The notes beneath the pieces are model-generated. The model worked only from the letters and a program-made list of their open reading frames with translations, made no database searches and was not told the origin of the DNA. Made by a program: the position numbers and the translations under genes. DNA of 14,001 nt, from the NCBI GenBank assembly GCA_035640715.1, contig DASQVO010000522.1:1-14001 (forward strand), written 5' to 3'. Positions 5,426 through 12,015 of the stretch are shown piece by piece; the stretch's first letter is position 1; each line of letters starts with the position of its first letter. The DNA comes from DASQVO01 sp035640715 (GTDB taxonomy: Bacteria > Actinomycetota > Actinomycetes > Streptosporangiales > Streptosporangiaceae).

Positions 5426-8007
5426 GCACGGCGCTGCGCGAACGCCCGGCCGAGGCGGGAACCGCCAACGGGGGCGTTCCCGCCCGCCGCGCCGTGATCC
5501 GGTGGGCGTGGCGGATGTTCCGCCGCGAGTGGCGTCAGCAGCTGCTAGTCCTGGTGCTCATCGTCGTCGCGGTGGCCGCCACCATCGTCGGTGCGGCGGT
5601 GGCCACCAACACGCCACCCCCGGCCAACGCCGGCTTCGGCACGGCCACGGACATGGCCACGTTCCAGGCCCCAGACCCGCACCTGGCCAGCCAGATCGCC
5701 GCGCTGCGGCATCGCTTCGGCCGGGTTGACGTCATCGAGATCCAGACCGTCGCCATCCCCGGGTCGATCAACACCTACGATCTGCGCGCGCAGGATCCGC
5801 ACGGCCCGTTCGGGCAGCCCATGCTGTCCCTGGTCAGCGGGCACTACCCCACGGGGCCGGGCCAGGTGGCCGTGACCGCAGAGGTGGCATCCGCCCTCAG
5901 CCTCAAGATCGGGGACGTCTGGCACCAGGGCGGGAAGGCCCGGCAGGTGGTCGGTATCGTCGAGAACCCGCAGAGCCTGCTGGACGAGTTCGCCCTCGTG
6001 GTGCCGGGCCAGGTCAGCGCACCGACCCAGGTAACCGTCCTGTTCGACGCGCCTGGGGTGGCCCCCGCCTCCATCGGCCCGAACGTGCAGACTCCCAAGT
6101 CGGCGTCTTCGGGCAACCCGCTCAACCCCGAGACCATCGTGCTCGCCCTGGCCACGGTCGGCATGCTCCTCATCGCCCTGGTGGGGGTGGGCGGCTTCAC
6201 GGTGCTGGCCCAGCGCCGGCTGAGCTCGCTCGGGATGCTCGGTGCCCTGGGCGCCACGGACAAGAACATCCGGCTCGTGGTCCGGGCCAACGGCGTCCTG
6301 GTCGGCATCACCGGCGCGCTGGCCGGAGCCGTGCTGGGCCTGGCCGCCTGGCTGGCCTACCGGCCGCGCGCAGAATCGGATGCCCATCACCTGATCGGCG
6401 CGTTCGACCTGCCCTGGATCGTGATCGGCCCGGCGATGGCCTTGGCCGTCATAGCCACCTACTTCGCTGCCTCGCGCCCGGCCCGCACGATCACCAGGCT
6501 GCCTATCATGGCCGCCCTGTCCGGGCGGCCCGCCCCGCCGAAGCGGGTACACCGCTCGGCGGTGCCTGGCCTGGTCCTGCTCGGCGTGGCCGTGGTCTTG
6601 TTCGTGCTCACCGGCAAGAACAACGGCAACGGCAGCGGAGCGCTCGAGCTCGTCCTCGGCTTCGTCGCCCTCATCGCGGCAGTGATCCTGCTGGCCCCGG
6701 CGTGCCTGGCCGTGCTGGCCCGGCTCGGCCGCCGGGCCCCGATCGCGGCCCGGCTGGCCCTGCGCGACCTGGCCCGCTACCGGGCCCGCTCGGGCTCAGC
6801 ACTCGCGGCCATCAGCCTCGGCGTGCTGATCGCCGTCCTCGTCTGCGTGCTGTCCGCGGAGCGGTTCGGCAACGTCCTCGACTACGCCGGCCCCAACCTG
6901 GCATCGGACCAGCTCATCGTCTACCCGCCCAGCGAGCCCACCTTGCCCCCGCCCGGCGGCCTGAGCGGGCCGCCGGGCGGGGGCAAGATCAAGGTGGGGC
7001 CGAACGGGAAGCTCACCAAGCACAAGGCCGCTGGCCCGGCCGGGACGGTGATCGGGACCAAGCTAGCCTCGGAGGCGGCAACCGCGCGGGGCATCGCCGC
7101 CGCGCTGGGCTCCCACGACATCATCCAGCTCGACTCCGCCGGCGCCACGCTCCAGCACGCCGCCTCAGGGCGCACCTGGTCGGGTCCCGTGTACGTCGCC
7201 GCCCCGCAGCTCCTCCAGGCCTTCGGGATCAAGAGCTCGGATATCAACCCCAGCGCCGACATCCTGACCATGCGGCCAGGGCTATCCGGCCTGTCGAAGA
7301 TGCAGCTCCTCTACGGCAACGGCAACTTCGGCGGCGGGCCCCCGGGCTCCGGCACAGATCAGACATTCCCGTGCCCGAAGGGCGCCTGCCTCGCCAGCCC
7401 GGTGATCCAGGAGATCAGCGCGCTTCCATCCGGCACCTCCGCCCCGAACACCGTGATCACCGAGCACGCGATCCGCCAGCTGGGCCTGCATGCCACCACG
7501 TCCGGCTGGCTCATCCAGACCCCGCACCCGCCCACCGCCGCCCAGATCACCAACGCCAGGCTGACGGCGGCCGCGGCGGGCATGGCCGTTGAGACCAAGT
7601 CCAGCGCGCCGTCGTCAGCGGAGATCATCAACTGGGCCACCGTTTTCGGCATCGCTCTCGCGCTGGGCATCCTGGCCATGAGCGTCGGCCTGATCCGCAG
7701 CGAAACGGCCAGGGACCTGCGCACCCTGGCCGCCACCGGGGCGAGCGGCTGGACCCGCCGCACGCTCACCGCCGCCACCGCCGGTGCCCTCGCCCTGGCC
7801 GGCGCGGTGCTCGGCACGGTGGCGGCCTATGCGGCTGCCATCGGCTACTCCTGGGATAACCCGCTCGACGGGCTCTCCGAGCTATCCGGCGTCCCCACCG
7901 CCAACCTCCTCGCCATCCTCATCGGCATGCCGCTCGTCGCGACGGCCGTCGGCTGGCTGCTCGCGGGCCGTGAACCACCCGCTATCGCTCACCAGCCGAT
8001 CGAGTGA
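5422..8007 (+). CDS. FtsX-like ABC transporter permease
   Basis: The 861-residue membrane protein has two FtsX units. A first membrane helix (about 39-62) precedes an extracytoplasmic domain. A helix group follows at 238-263, 291-312 and 331-350, with the FtsX-typical RLSSLGMLGALGATDKNI just after the first of them. Central helices lie near 383-430 and 459-478. A large outside domain (480-735) precedes the last group (739-758, 785-810, 829-848) with RDLRTLAATGASGWTRR. The outside domain starts with a Pro/Gly/Lys linker (502-541) encoded partly by a perfect 20-bp inverted repeat. Cys651 and Cys656 in that domain could form a disulfide. The start is GTG at 5422, overlapping the ATPase stop; the frame extends upstream through the ATPase gene and is not coding there. 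The substrate is unknown. Confidence 0.92.
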   Translation: MSTALRERPAEAGTANGGVPARRAVIRWAWRMFRREWRQQLLVLVLIVVAVAATIVGAAVATNTPPPANAGFGTATDMATFQAPDPHLASQIAALRHRFGRVDVIEIQTVAIPGSINTYDLRAQDPHGPFGQPMLSLVSGHYPTGPGQVAVTAEVASALSLKIGDVWHQGGKARQVVGIVENPQSLLDEFALVVPGQVSAPTQVTVLFDAPGVAPASIGPNVQTPKSASSGNPLNPETIVLALATVGMLLIALVGVGGFTVLAQRRLSSLGMLGALGATDKNIRLVVRANGVLVGITGALAGAVLGLAAWLAYRPRAESDAHHLIGAFDLPWIVIGPAMALAVIATYFAASRPARTITRLPIMAALSGRPAPPKRVHRSAVPGLVLLGVAVVLFVLTGKNNGNGSGALELVLGFVALIAAVILLAPACLAVLARLGRRAPIAARLALRDLARYRARSGSALAAISLGVLIAVLVCVLSAERFGNVLDYAGPNLASDQLIVYPPSEPTLPPPGGLSGPPGGGKIKVGPNGKLTKHKAAGPAGTVIGTKLASEAATARGIAAALGSHDIIQLDSAGATLQHAASGRTWSGPVYVAAPQLLQAFGIKSSDINPSADILTMRPGLSGLSKMQLLYGNGNFGGGPPGSGTDQTFPCPKGACLASPVIQEISALPSGTSAPNTVITEHAIRQLGLHATTSGWLIQTPHPPTAAQITNARLTAAAAGMAVETKSSAPSSAEIINWATVFGIALALGILAMSVGLIRSETARDLRTLAATGASGWTRRTLTAATAGALALAGAVLGTVAAYAAAIGYSWDNPLDGLSELSGVPTANLLAILIGMPLVATAVGWLLAGREPPAIAHQPIE
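6942..6987. repeat. Perfect 20-bp inverted repeat inside the permease gene
   Basis: Arms at 6942-6961 and 6968-6987 are fully complementary (left arm begins CTTGCCCCCG, right arm ends CGGGGGCAAG) around a 6-base loop TGAGCG. It encodes the low-complexity linker TLPPPGGLSGPPGGGK. In mRNA it would form one of the most stable hairpins possible for its length. Confidence 0.85.
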
Positions 8008-8011
8008 ACCA

Positions 8012-8048
8012 GCGCTGACCCGGCCCGACCATGCGCTGACCCGGCCCG
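8012..8048. repeat. 16-bp direct repeat, period 21, after the permease gene
   Basis: GCGCTGACCCGGCCCG occurs at 8012-8027 and again at 8033-8048 without mismatch. The period of 21 bp is two helical turns, so both copies present the same face. They begin five bases after the permease stop and lie about 100 bp upstream of the oxidoreductase start. They may be a paired activator or repressor site for the following operon, or a simple duplication; no terminator hairpin is evident. Confidence 0.65.
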
Positions 8049-8148
8049 CAGCGCGACGTAATGTCCCTGGCGCGGAGGGTTGCATTGCGTTACCTACGGT
8101 TATTTCGGATGAAACTGATCAGCAACACGGCCGCCCTGTACTTTTCCC
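8049..8148 (+). promoter_or_regulatory. Likely promoter region of the Nit1C-type cluster
   Basis: This gap between two operons becomes relatively AT-rich from about 8080. It contains TTGCAT (8080-8085) and TTGCGT (8086-8091) as possible -35 elements, but no -10 box is convincing. GTTAC (8089) and GAAAC (8111) resemble half-sites of the actinomycete nitrogen regulator GlnR, but the element expected between them is poor. The following start has no Shine-Dalgarno sequence, so the transcript may be leaderless or the start may lie elsewhere. Confidence 0.25.
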
Positions 8149-9486
8149 ATGCCGGTTGTGAGCGGGGCCCACTGTTCCGTCGCCGTGGTCGGCGGCGGGC
8201 AGGCGGGCCTGTCGATGAGCTACTGCCTGGCCGAACGGGGCGTCGACCACGTCGTCCTGGAACGCGAGCGGCCCGGGCACGAGTGGCGTGAGCGGCGCTG
8301 GGACTCCTTCTGCCTGGTCACGCCGAACTGGCAGTGCCAGCTTCCGGGGTTCCCCTACCAGGGACCGGACCCGGACGGGTTCATGGCCCGTGACCAGGTC
8401 GTCACCTACCTGGAAAGCTACGCGGCGTCGCTGCGCCCGCCGCTCGTGACGGGCGCCGAGGTCACCCGGCTGCGGCGGGAGCCGCGGGGAGCGTTCATGC
8501 TCGCCACCACGGCTGGCGACCTGACCGCGGACCGGGTCGTCATCGCGACCGGGCCGTACCAGCTTCCGGCGATCCCGCCGGCGGCCGGGCGGCTGCCCGA
8601 CGGGATCACCCAGCTGCATTCGTCGCAGTACCGCCGCCCCGGCCAGCTTCCGCCGGGCGCGGTCCTGGTGGTGGGAACCGGCCAGTCCGGCTGCCAGATC
8701 GCTGAGGACCTGCACCTCGCGGGACGGCAGGTACATCTGTCGGTGGGCAGCGCGCCGCGGGTGGCCCGCCGTTACCGTGGCCGGGACGTGGTGGCCTGGC
8801 TGCACGACATGGGCTACTACGACAAGGGCATCGGCGAGTTCGCCGACGCGGAAAGCGTGCGACTGCGGGCGAACCACTACGTCACCGGCCGCGACGGCGG
8901 CCACGACATCGACCTGAGGGCGTTCGCCCGGGACGGGATGCGGCTGCACGGCCGCCTCGTAGCGGTCACCGGAGGGCGGCTGGAGTTCGCCGCCGACCTG
9001 ACCACGAACCTGGACCGCGCGGACGCGGTGTCGGAATCGATCAAGGACTCCATCGACGCCTTCATCGACACCAGCGGCACCGACGCGCCGCCGGGGTCGC
9101 GTTATACGCCGGTCTGGCAGCCGCCCGCCGGCCCCGGTCCCGCGCTGGACCTCGAGGCGGCCGGGATCTCGGCGGTCATCTGGAGCACCGGATTCGGGCG
9201 CGACTACCGCTGGGTCGACGTGCCGGTCTTCGACGGCCGCGGTTACCCGACCCACGACCGCGGCGTCACCAACTGCCCGGGCCTTTACTTCATCGGGCTA
9301 CCGTGGCTGCACACCTGGGGATCGGGGCGGTTCTCCGGTGTCGGGCGCGACGCCAGGCACCTGGTGAGCCGGATCATCGCCGACCAGCACCGCACCTGGG
9401 GCGATGACGTGCGGTGGATCGCCGGCAGCCCGACCGAGACCCACCCGGACCGGGACTGGTCGATCCCGCGCACGGCGGTGTCCTGA
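8149..9486 (+). CDS. MSMEG_0569-family flavin-dependent oxidoreductase
   Basis: The 445-residue protein carries two dinucleotide folds: an FAD site VVGGGQAGLS (13-22) with the acidic strand end VVLERE (35-40), and an NAD(P)H site VVGTGQSG (174-181). The sequence ERRWDSFCLVTPNW (48-61), the VIATGPYQLP motif (131-140), WSTGFGRDYRWV (345-356) and FIGLPWLHTWGSGRFSGV (381-398) are as in class B flavoprotein monooxygenase relatives of the MSMEG_0569 type. It is a regular member of the Sll0783/Nit1C cluster; in Pseudomonas the corresponding product was proposed to act in cyanide assimilation. I infer NAD(P)H-dependent oxidation of a nitrogenous substrate. ATG at 8149 or GTG at 8158 could start it; neither has a ribosome site. 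Its TGA overlaps the next ATG by one base. Confidence 0.92.
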   Translation: MPVVSGAHCSVAVVGGGQAGLSMSYCLAERGVDHVVLERERPGHEWRERRWDSFCLVTPNWQCQLPGFPYQGPDPDGFMARDQVVTYLESYAASLRPPLVTGAEVTRLRREPRGAFMLATTAGDLTADRVVIATGPYQLPAIPPAAGRLPDGITQLHSSQYRRPGQLPPGAVLVVGTGQSGCQIAEDLHLAGRQVHLSVGSAPRVARRYRGRDVVAWLHDMGYYDKGIGEFADAESVRLRANHYVTGRDGGHDIDLRAFARDGMRLHGRLVAVTGGRLEFAADLTTNLDRADAVSESIKDSIDAFIDTSGTDAPPGSRYTPVWQPPAGPGPALDLEAAGISAVIWSTGFGRDYRWVDVPVFDGRGYPTHDRGVTNCPGLYFIGLPWLHTWGSGRFSGVGRDARHLVSRIIADQHRTWGDDVRWIAGSPTETHPDRDWSIPRTAVS

Positions 9487-10307
9487 TGCGCCCCGTCGCC
9501 GACGCGCACCGGCATCTGGGCGTGCTCCCGGCCTACCCGTTCTACGGCGGGCCGCCGATCAAGCCCGACATCGGTGCCCGCGCCACGGTCGCGCAGCTAT
9601 TGGCCGACCTCGACGCGGAACGCACCGAACGGGCTCTGGTGCTGCCCAACTACGGGGTGCCCGACCCGGCGGTGGCGTTCTCGTTCAACGAACTGTGCCT
9701 GGAGGCCGCAGCCGCCGACGATCGGGTCCGCTGCGGGCTGTGGGTCTCCCCGCGACCGCAGGACGAGCACCTGACCGACGCAGCGCTGGCACTGGCCGGC
9801 GAGCCCGGGGTGCGTGCGCTGAAGCTCAGCTTCCTGCTCGGCGGCCGGGCCGCGGACCCCGCCTGCCGCCCGGTGCTCGACCGGATCTTCGCGGCAGCCG
9901 AGCGCCATGACCTCGTGGTCCACGTGCATACCTCGCCGGGCGGCGCCTCCGACATCGATGAGGTCGGCCACCTCGTAGAGACCTACGCGGACCGCGTCGC
10001 GCTGCACCTGGTGCATTTCGGCGGCGGCGTCAGTGGCCATATGAAGCTGGCGGGCGGCCGGTTCTTCGACTGGGTGGACGCCGGGAAGCGCATCTACACC
10101 GACCTTTCCTGGGCCATCGGCTTCGTCCCCCGGTGGCTGGTGGACGAGATCGGCCGGCGCGGCACCGGGCACGACCGCATCCTGTTCGCCAGCGACGAGC
10201 CATGGGGCGATCACGCTGGGGAGTTCGCCCGGCTGCGGGCCGTGGCCGGCGACGGGGAACTCGCGGACCTGATGTTCGGCGGAACGTTCGAAAAACTTTA
10301 CGGATAA
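9486..10307 (+). CDS. Amidohydrolase-family metal-dependent hydrolase
   Basis: The 273-residue protein has the amidohydrolase_2 TIM barrel pattern: DAHRH with metal ligands His8 and His10, ALKLS with Lys113, HVHTS with His146/His148, LHLVHFGGG with His174/His177, and FASDEPWGD with catalytic Asp237. A single metal ion would activate water for hydrolysis or decarboxylation. ATG at 9486 overlaps the oxidoreductase stop (TGATG), which ties it to the nitrogen cluster. It is not part of the cyanobacterial core set as I know it, so it may process a cluster intermediate such as an amide, formyl or cyclic product. Frame extension upstream lies inside the oxidoreductase gene. The end is unusually AT-rich (AAAAACTTTACGGATAA). 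Confidence 0.87.
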   Translation: MRPVADAHRHLGVLPAYPFYGGPPIKPDIGARATVAQLLADLDAERTERALVLPNYGVPDPAVAFSFNELCLEAAAADDRVRCGLWVSPRPQDEHLTDAALALAGEPGVRALKLSFLLGGRAADPACRPVLDRIFAAAERHDLVVHVHTSPGGASDIDEVGHLVETYADRVALHLVHFGGGVSGHMKLAGGRFFDWVDAGKRIYTDLSWAIGFVPRWLVDEIGRRGTGHDRILFASDEPWGDHAGEFARLRAVAGDGELADLMFGGTFEKLYG

Positions 10308-10358
10308 AAAATTTCCAGCCCTGGACAACCGGAAATGACTGAGAGAGGCACGCAATGA
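10308..10358 (+). promoter_or_regulatory. Leader of the Sll0783 homologue with mini-ORF and hairpin
   Basis: An AT-rich run after the amidohydrolase stop is followed by ATTTCC (10311-10316) and GGAAAT (10331-10336), a 6-bp inverted repeat that also encloses CCAG-CC-CTGG. ATG at 10335 opens a seven-codon frame MTERGTQ, whose TGA overlaps the next ATG at 10355 as ATGA. ATGACTGAG occurs at both starts. GAGAGG about seven bases before 10355 is the ribosome site for the main gene. The leader could be a translational control element; an internal promoter in the AT-rich run is also possible. Confidence 0.35.
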
Positions 10359-10867
10359 CTGAGCTGACCGATACCGAGAAGCTGAGCATCAACGAGATCC
10401 CGCACCCGTCCCTGGGGGAAGGCTCGAGCATCTACGGCAGCACCAAGGTGTTCCCCGACTACCAGGCGGAGAACGGCGAGTGCTACTTCACGCTCGTGCA
10501 CGGTATCGCGCACGAGTCGTCGGTGAGCTTCGTCGCGATCCTGCAGGCCACCCGGGCGCTGCGGAAGGGCTTCGAATCGGCGATCTACTTCTACGGGCCA
10601 GGGTCGCTGAACTGCCTCGCCACCCGCGGGTTCCCCACGACCGGGAACTCGGCCTTCCCCGGCGAGCACAATATCAACAACTCGCTGAAGACATTCATCG
10701 CCGAGGGCGGCAAGGTGTACTGCTGCCGCTTCGGGCTGTCCCTGCACGGCGCGCGCGAGGAAGACCTCATCGAGGGTGTCATCCCCACGCACCCGCTCGA
10801 CGTCCAGGACGCCCTCATCCACTACAAGCGCAAGGGCGCGATCATCAACTCCACCTACATGTTCTAG
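10355..10867 (+). CDS. MSMEG_0572/Sll0783-family nitrogen-starvation protein
   Basis: The 170-residue product is recognised as the signature protein of this cluster. Diagnostic stretches are LSINEIPHPSLGEGSSIYGS (10-29), CYFTLVHGIAHESSVSFVAIL (43-63), FESAIYFYGPGSLNCLATRGFP (73-94), FPGEHNINNSL (101-111) and VYCCRFGLSLHG (121-132). The fold looks DsrE-like, and Cys43, Cys87, Cys123 and Cys124 are candidate active or ligand residues. In Synechocystis, Sll0783 is induced by nitrogen starvation and needed for polyhydroxybutyrate accumulation; in Pseudomonas its counterpart belongs to the cyanide-assimilation cluster. The biochemical activity is not known. Codon use is less GC-extreme than in the neighbours, with several Asn and Ile codons, consistent with strong conservation. 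Confidence 0.96.
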   Translation: MTELTDTEKLSINEIPHPSLGEGSSIYGSTKVFPDYQAENGECYFTLVHGIAHESSVSFVAILQATRALRKGFESAIYFYGPGSLNCLATRGFPTTGNSAFPGEHNINNSLKTFIAEGGKVYCCRFGLSLHGAREEDLIEGVIPTHPLDVQDALIHYKRKGAIINSTYMF

Positions 10868-10876
10868 TGGCCGGCC

Positions 10877-10931
10877 CGGGCGGAAGCCCGCGTGCGGAAG
10901 CCCGCAGGGGCAGGCCAGGGCGGAAGCCCGC
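10877..10931. repeat. Three GGAA-tetraloop hairpin repeats
   Basis: CGGAAGCCCGC occurs at 10881-10891, 10895-10905 and 10921-10931. Copies 1 and 3 form GGGC-GGAA-GCCC hairpins. Copy 2 forms a six-pair stem with one mismatch around the same loop. GGAA is a GNRA tetraloop, so the transcript would display three similar hairpins between the Sll0783 homologue and the radical SAM gene. They could stabilise the upstream message or set relative expression. Confidence 0.75.
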
Positions 10932-10936
10932 AGGCA

Positions 10937-10963
10937 GCAGGAGAGCGAGCGGCAGGAGAGCGA
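10937..10963 (+). promoter_or_regulatory. Duplicated ribosome binding site before the radical SAM gene
   Basis: GCAGGAGAGCGA occurs at 10937-10948 and 10952-10963, a 15-base period. The second copy puts AGGAG four bases before the ATG at 10963 and overlaps that ATG. The first may serve as a ribosome standby site. Confidence 0.6.
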
Positions 10964-12015
10964 TGAGCCTGGATACCAGGGTCGAGGTCGCAGTACGTGG
11001 CGTGCGGGTGGAGGCGCCGGTCGCCCGCCGCGGCGGGGCCGGGCCGAGTGACGACGGCCACCTGACCATCGACGGCGCCAACGCCACGCTGCCGCTCAAC
11101 CCGCACAGTCCCTACGTGGTGCGGGACGGGCGGCTGTGGAACGGCGCGGCCGACACGGGGCTGTCCATCGGCGTGGTGCGGCGGCCCAGATTCTACGACC
11201 TGGCCACCGCCGACGGCATCCCGTACCACCAGATCGCGCTGCTGCACGGCGCCGACGTGCTGGCCAGCACCGTCGTGCAGACCTGCATCAGGTACGAACA
11301 GGCGCAGCGGTGCCGGTTCTGCGCCATCGAGGAGTCGCTGCACTCCGGCGCCACCGTCGCGGCGAAGACCCCGGCGCAGCTCGCCGAGGTCGCCGCGGCG
11401 GCGGTGCGGCTAGACGGGGTCCGGCAGATGGTGCTCACCACCGGCACCACCGCCGGCCCCGACCGGGGCGCCCGGCACCTGGCCCGCTGCGTCCGCGCCG
11501 TGCTCGCGGCCGTGCCCGGCCTGCCCGTTCAGGTGCAGTGCGAGCCGCCGGCCGAGATGTCCGCGCTCGCGGCGTTGCGGGACGCCGGCGCGGCCGCGAT
11601 CGGCATCCACGTCGAATCGCTGGACGAGGAGGTCCGCCGCCGGTGGATGCCCGGCAAGGCCGGCGTGCCGATGGCCGCCTACGAGGCGGCGTGGGATGAG
11701 GCCGTGCGCCTGTTCGGCCGCAACCGCGTCTCCACGTACCTGCTGATCGGGCTGGGCGAGAACCCGGATGAGCTGGTGGCCGGCGCGGCCCGGCTGATCG
11801 AGCGGGGGGTCTACCCGTTCGTGGTGCCGTTCCGCCCGCTGGCCGGGACGCTGGCCCGGCGCGACGGGATCCCGGGACCTCCCCCGTCGCTCGTGCGCGA
11901 TGTCACCGGCCGGGTGGCGGCGCTGCTGCGGGCGGCCGGGATGGCCGGGGCGGACCAGCAGGCCGGCTGCGCGGCGTGCGGGGCGTGCAGCGTGCTCCAG
12001 GCCGCGGGCGGGTGA
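10963..12015 (+). CDS. MSMEG_0568-family radical SAM protein
   Basis: The 350-residue protein has the iron-sulfur motif CIRYEQAQRCRFC (Cys108, Cys117, Cys120), spaced CX8CX2C instead of the usual CX3CX2C, which is typical of this family. The SAM-binding barrel follows, with MVLTTGTTAGPDRGA (156-170), VQVQCEPPAEMSAL (189-202), AIGIHVESLDEEVRRRWMPGK (212-232) and YLLIGLGENPDEL (259-271). A second Cys set, CAACGAC (336-342, CX2CX2C), near the C-terminus could hold an auxiliary cluster. The N-terminal region (1-100) includes a region unique to the family. It should cleave SAM to a 5'-deoxyadenosyl radical; the substrate is unknown. The start is fixed by AGGAG and by loss of coding character upstream. 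Its stop overlaps the next GTG (GTGA). Confidence 0.94.
   Translation: MSLDTRVEVAVRGVRVEAPVARRGGAGPSDDGHLTIDGANATLPLNPHSPYVVRDGRLWNGAADTGLSIGVVRRPRFYDLATADGIPYHQIALLHGADVLASTVVQTCIRYEQAQRCRFCAIEESLHSGATVAAKTPAQLAEVAAAAVRLDGVRQMVLTTGTTAGPDRGARHLARCVRAVLAAVPGLPVQVQCEPPAEMSALAALRDAGAAAIGIHVESLDEEVRRRWMPGKAGVPMAAYEAAWDEAVRLFGRNRVSTYLLIGLGENPDELVAGAARLIERGVYPFVVPFRPLAGTLARRDGIPGPPPSLVRDVTGRVAALLRAAGMAGADQQAGCAACGACSVLQAAGG

Noticed and set aside
8089..8115. GlnR-like half-sites (GTTAC and GAAAC, 22 bases apart) ahead of the nitrogen cluster
   Set aside because: The middle element at the expected 11-base step reads TTATT and does not fit. Two 5-mers alone arise too easily by chance to claim a regulator site.
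8061..8291. Open frame starting MSLARRVALRYLRLF upstream of the oxidoreductase
   Set aside because: There is no ribosome site. The second half is Arg-rich out-of-frame reading of the oxidoreductase gene.
10877..10931. Small CRISPR-like array from the three short repeats
   Set aside because: Units are 11 bases with unequal spacings of 3 and 15 bases; there is no spacer structure and no cas genes.
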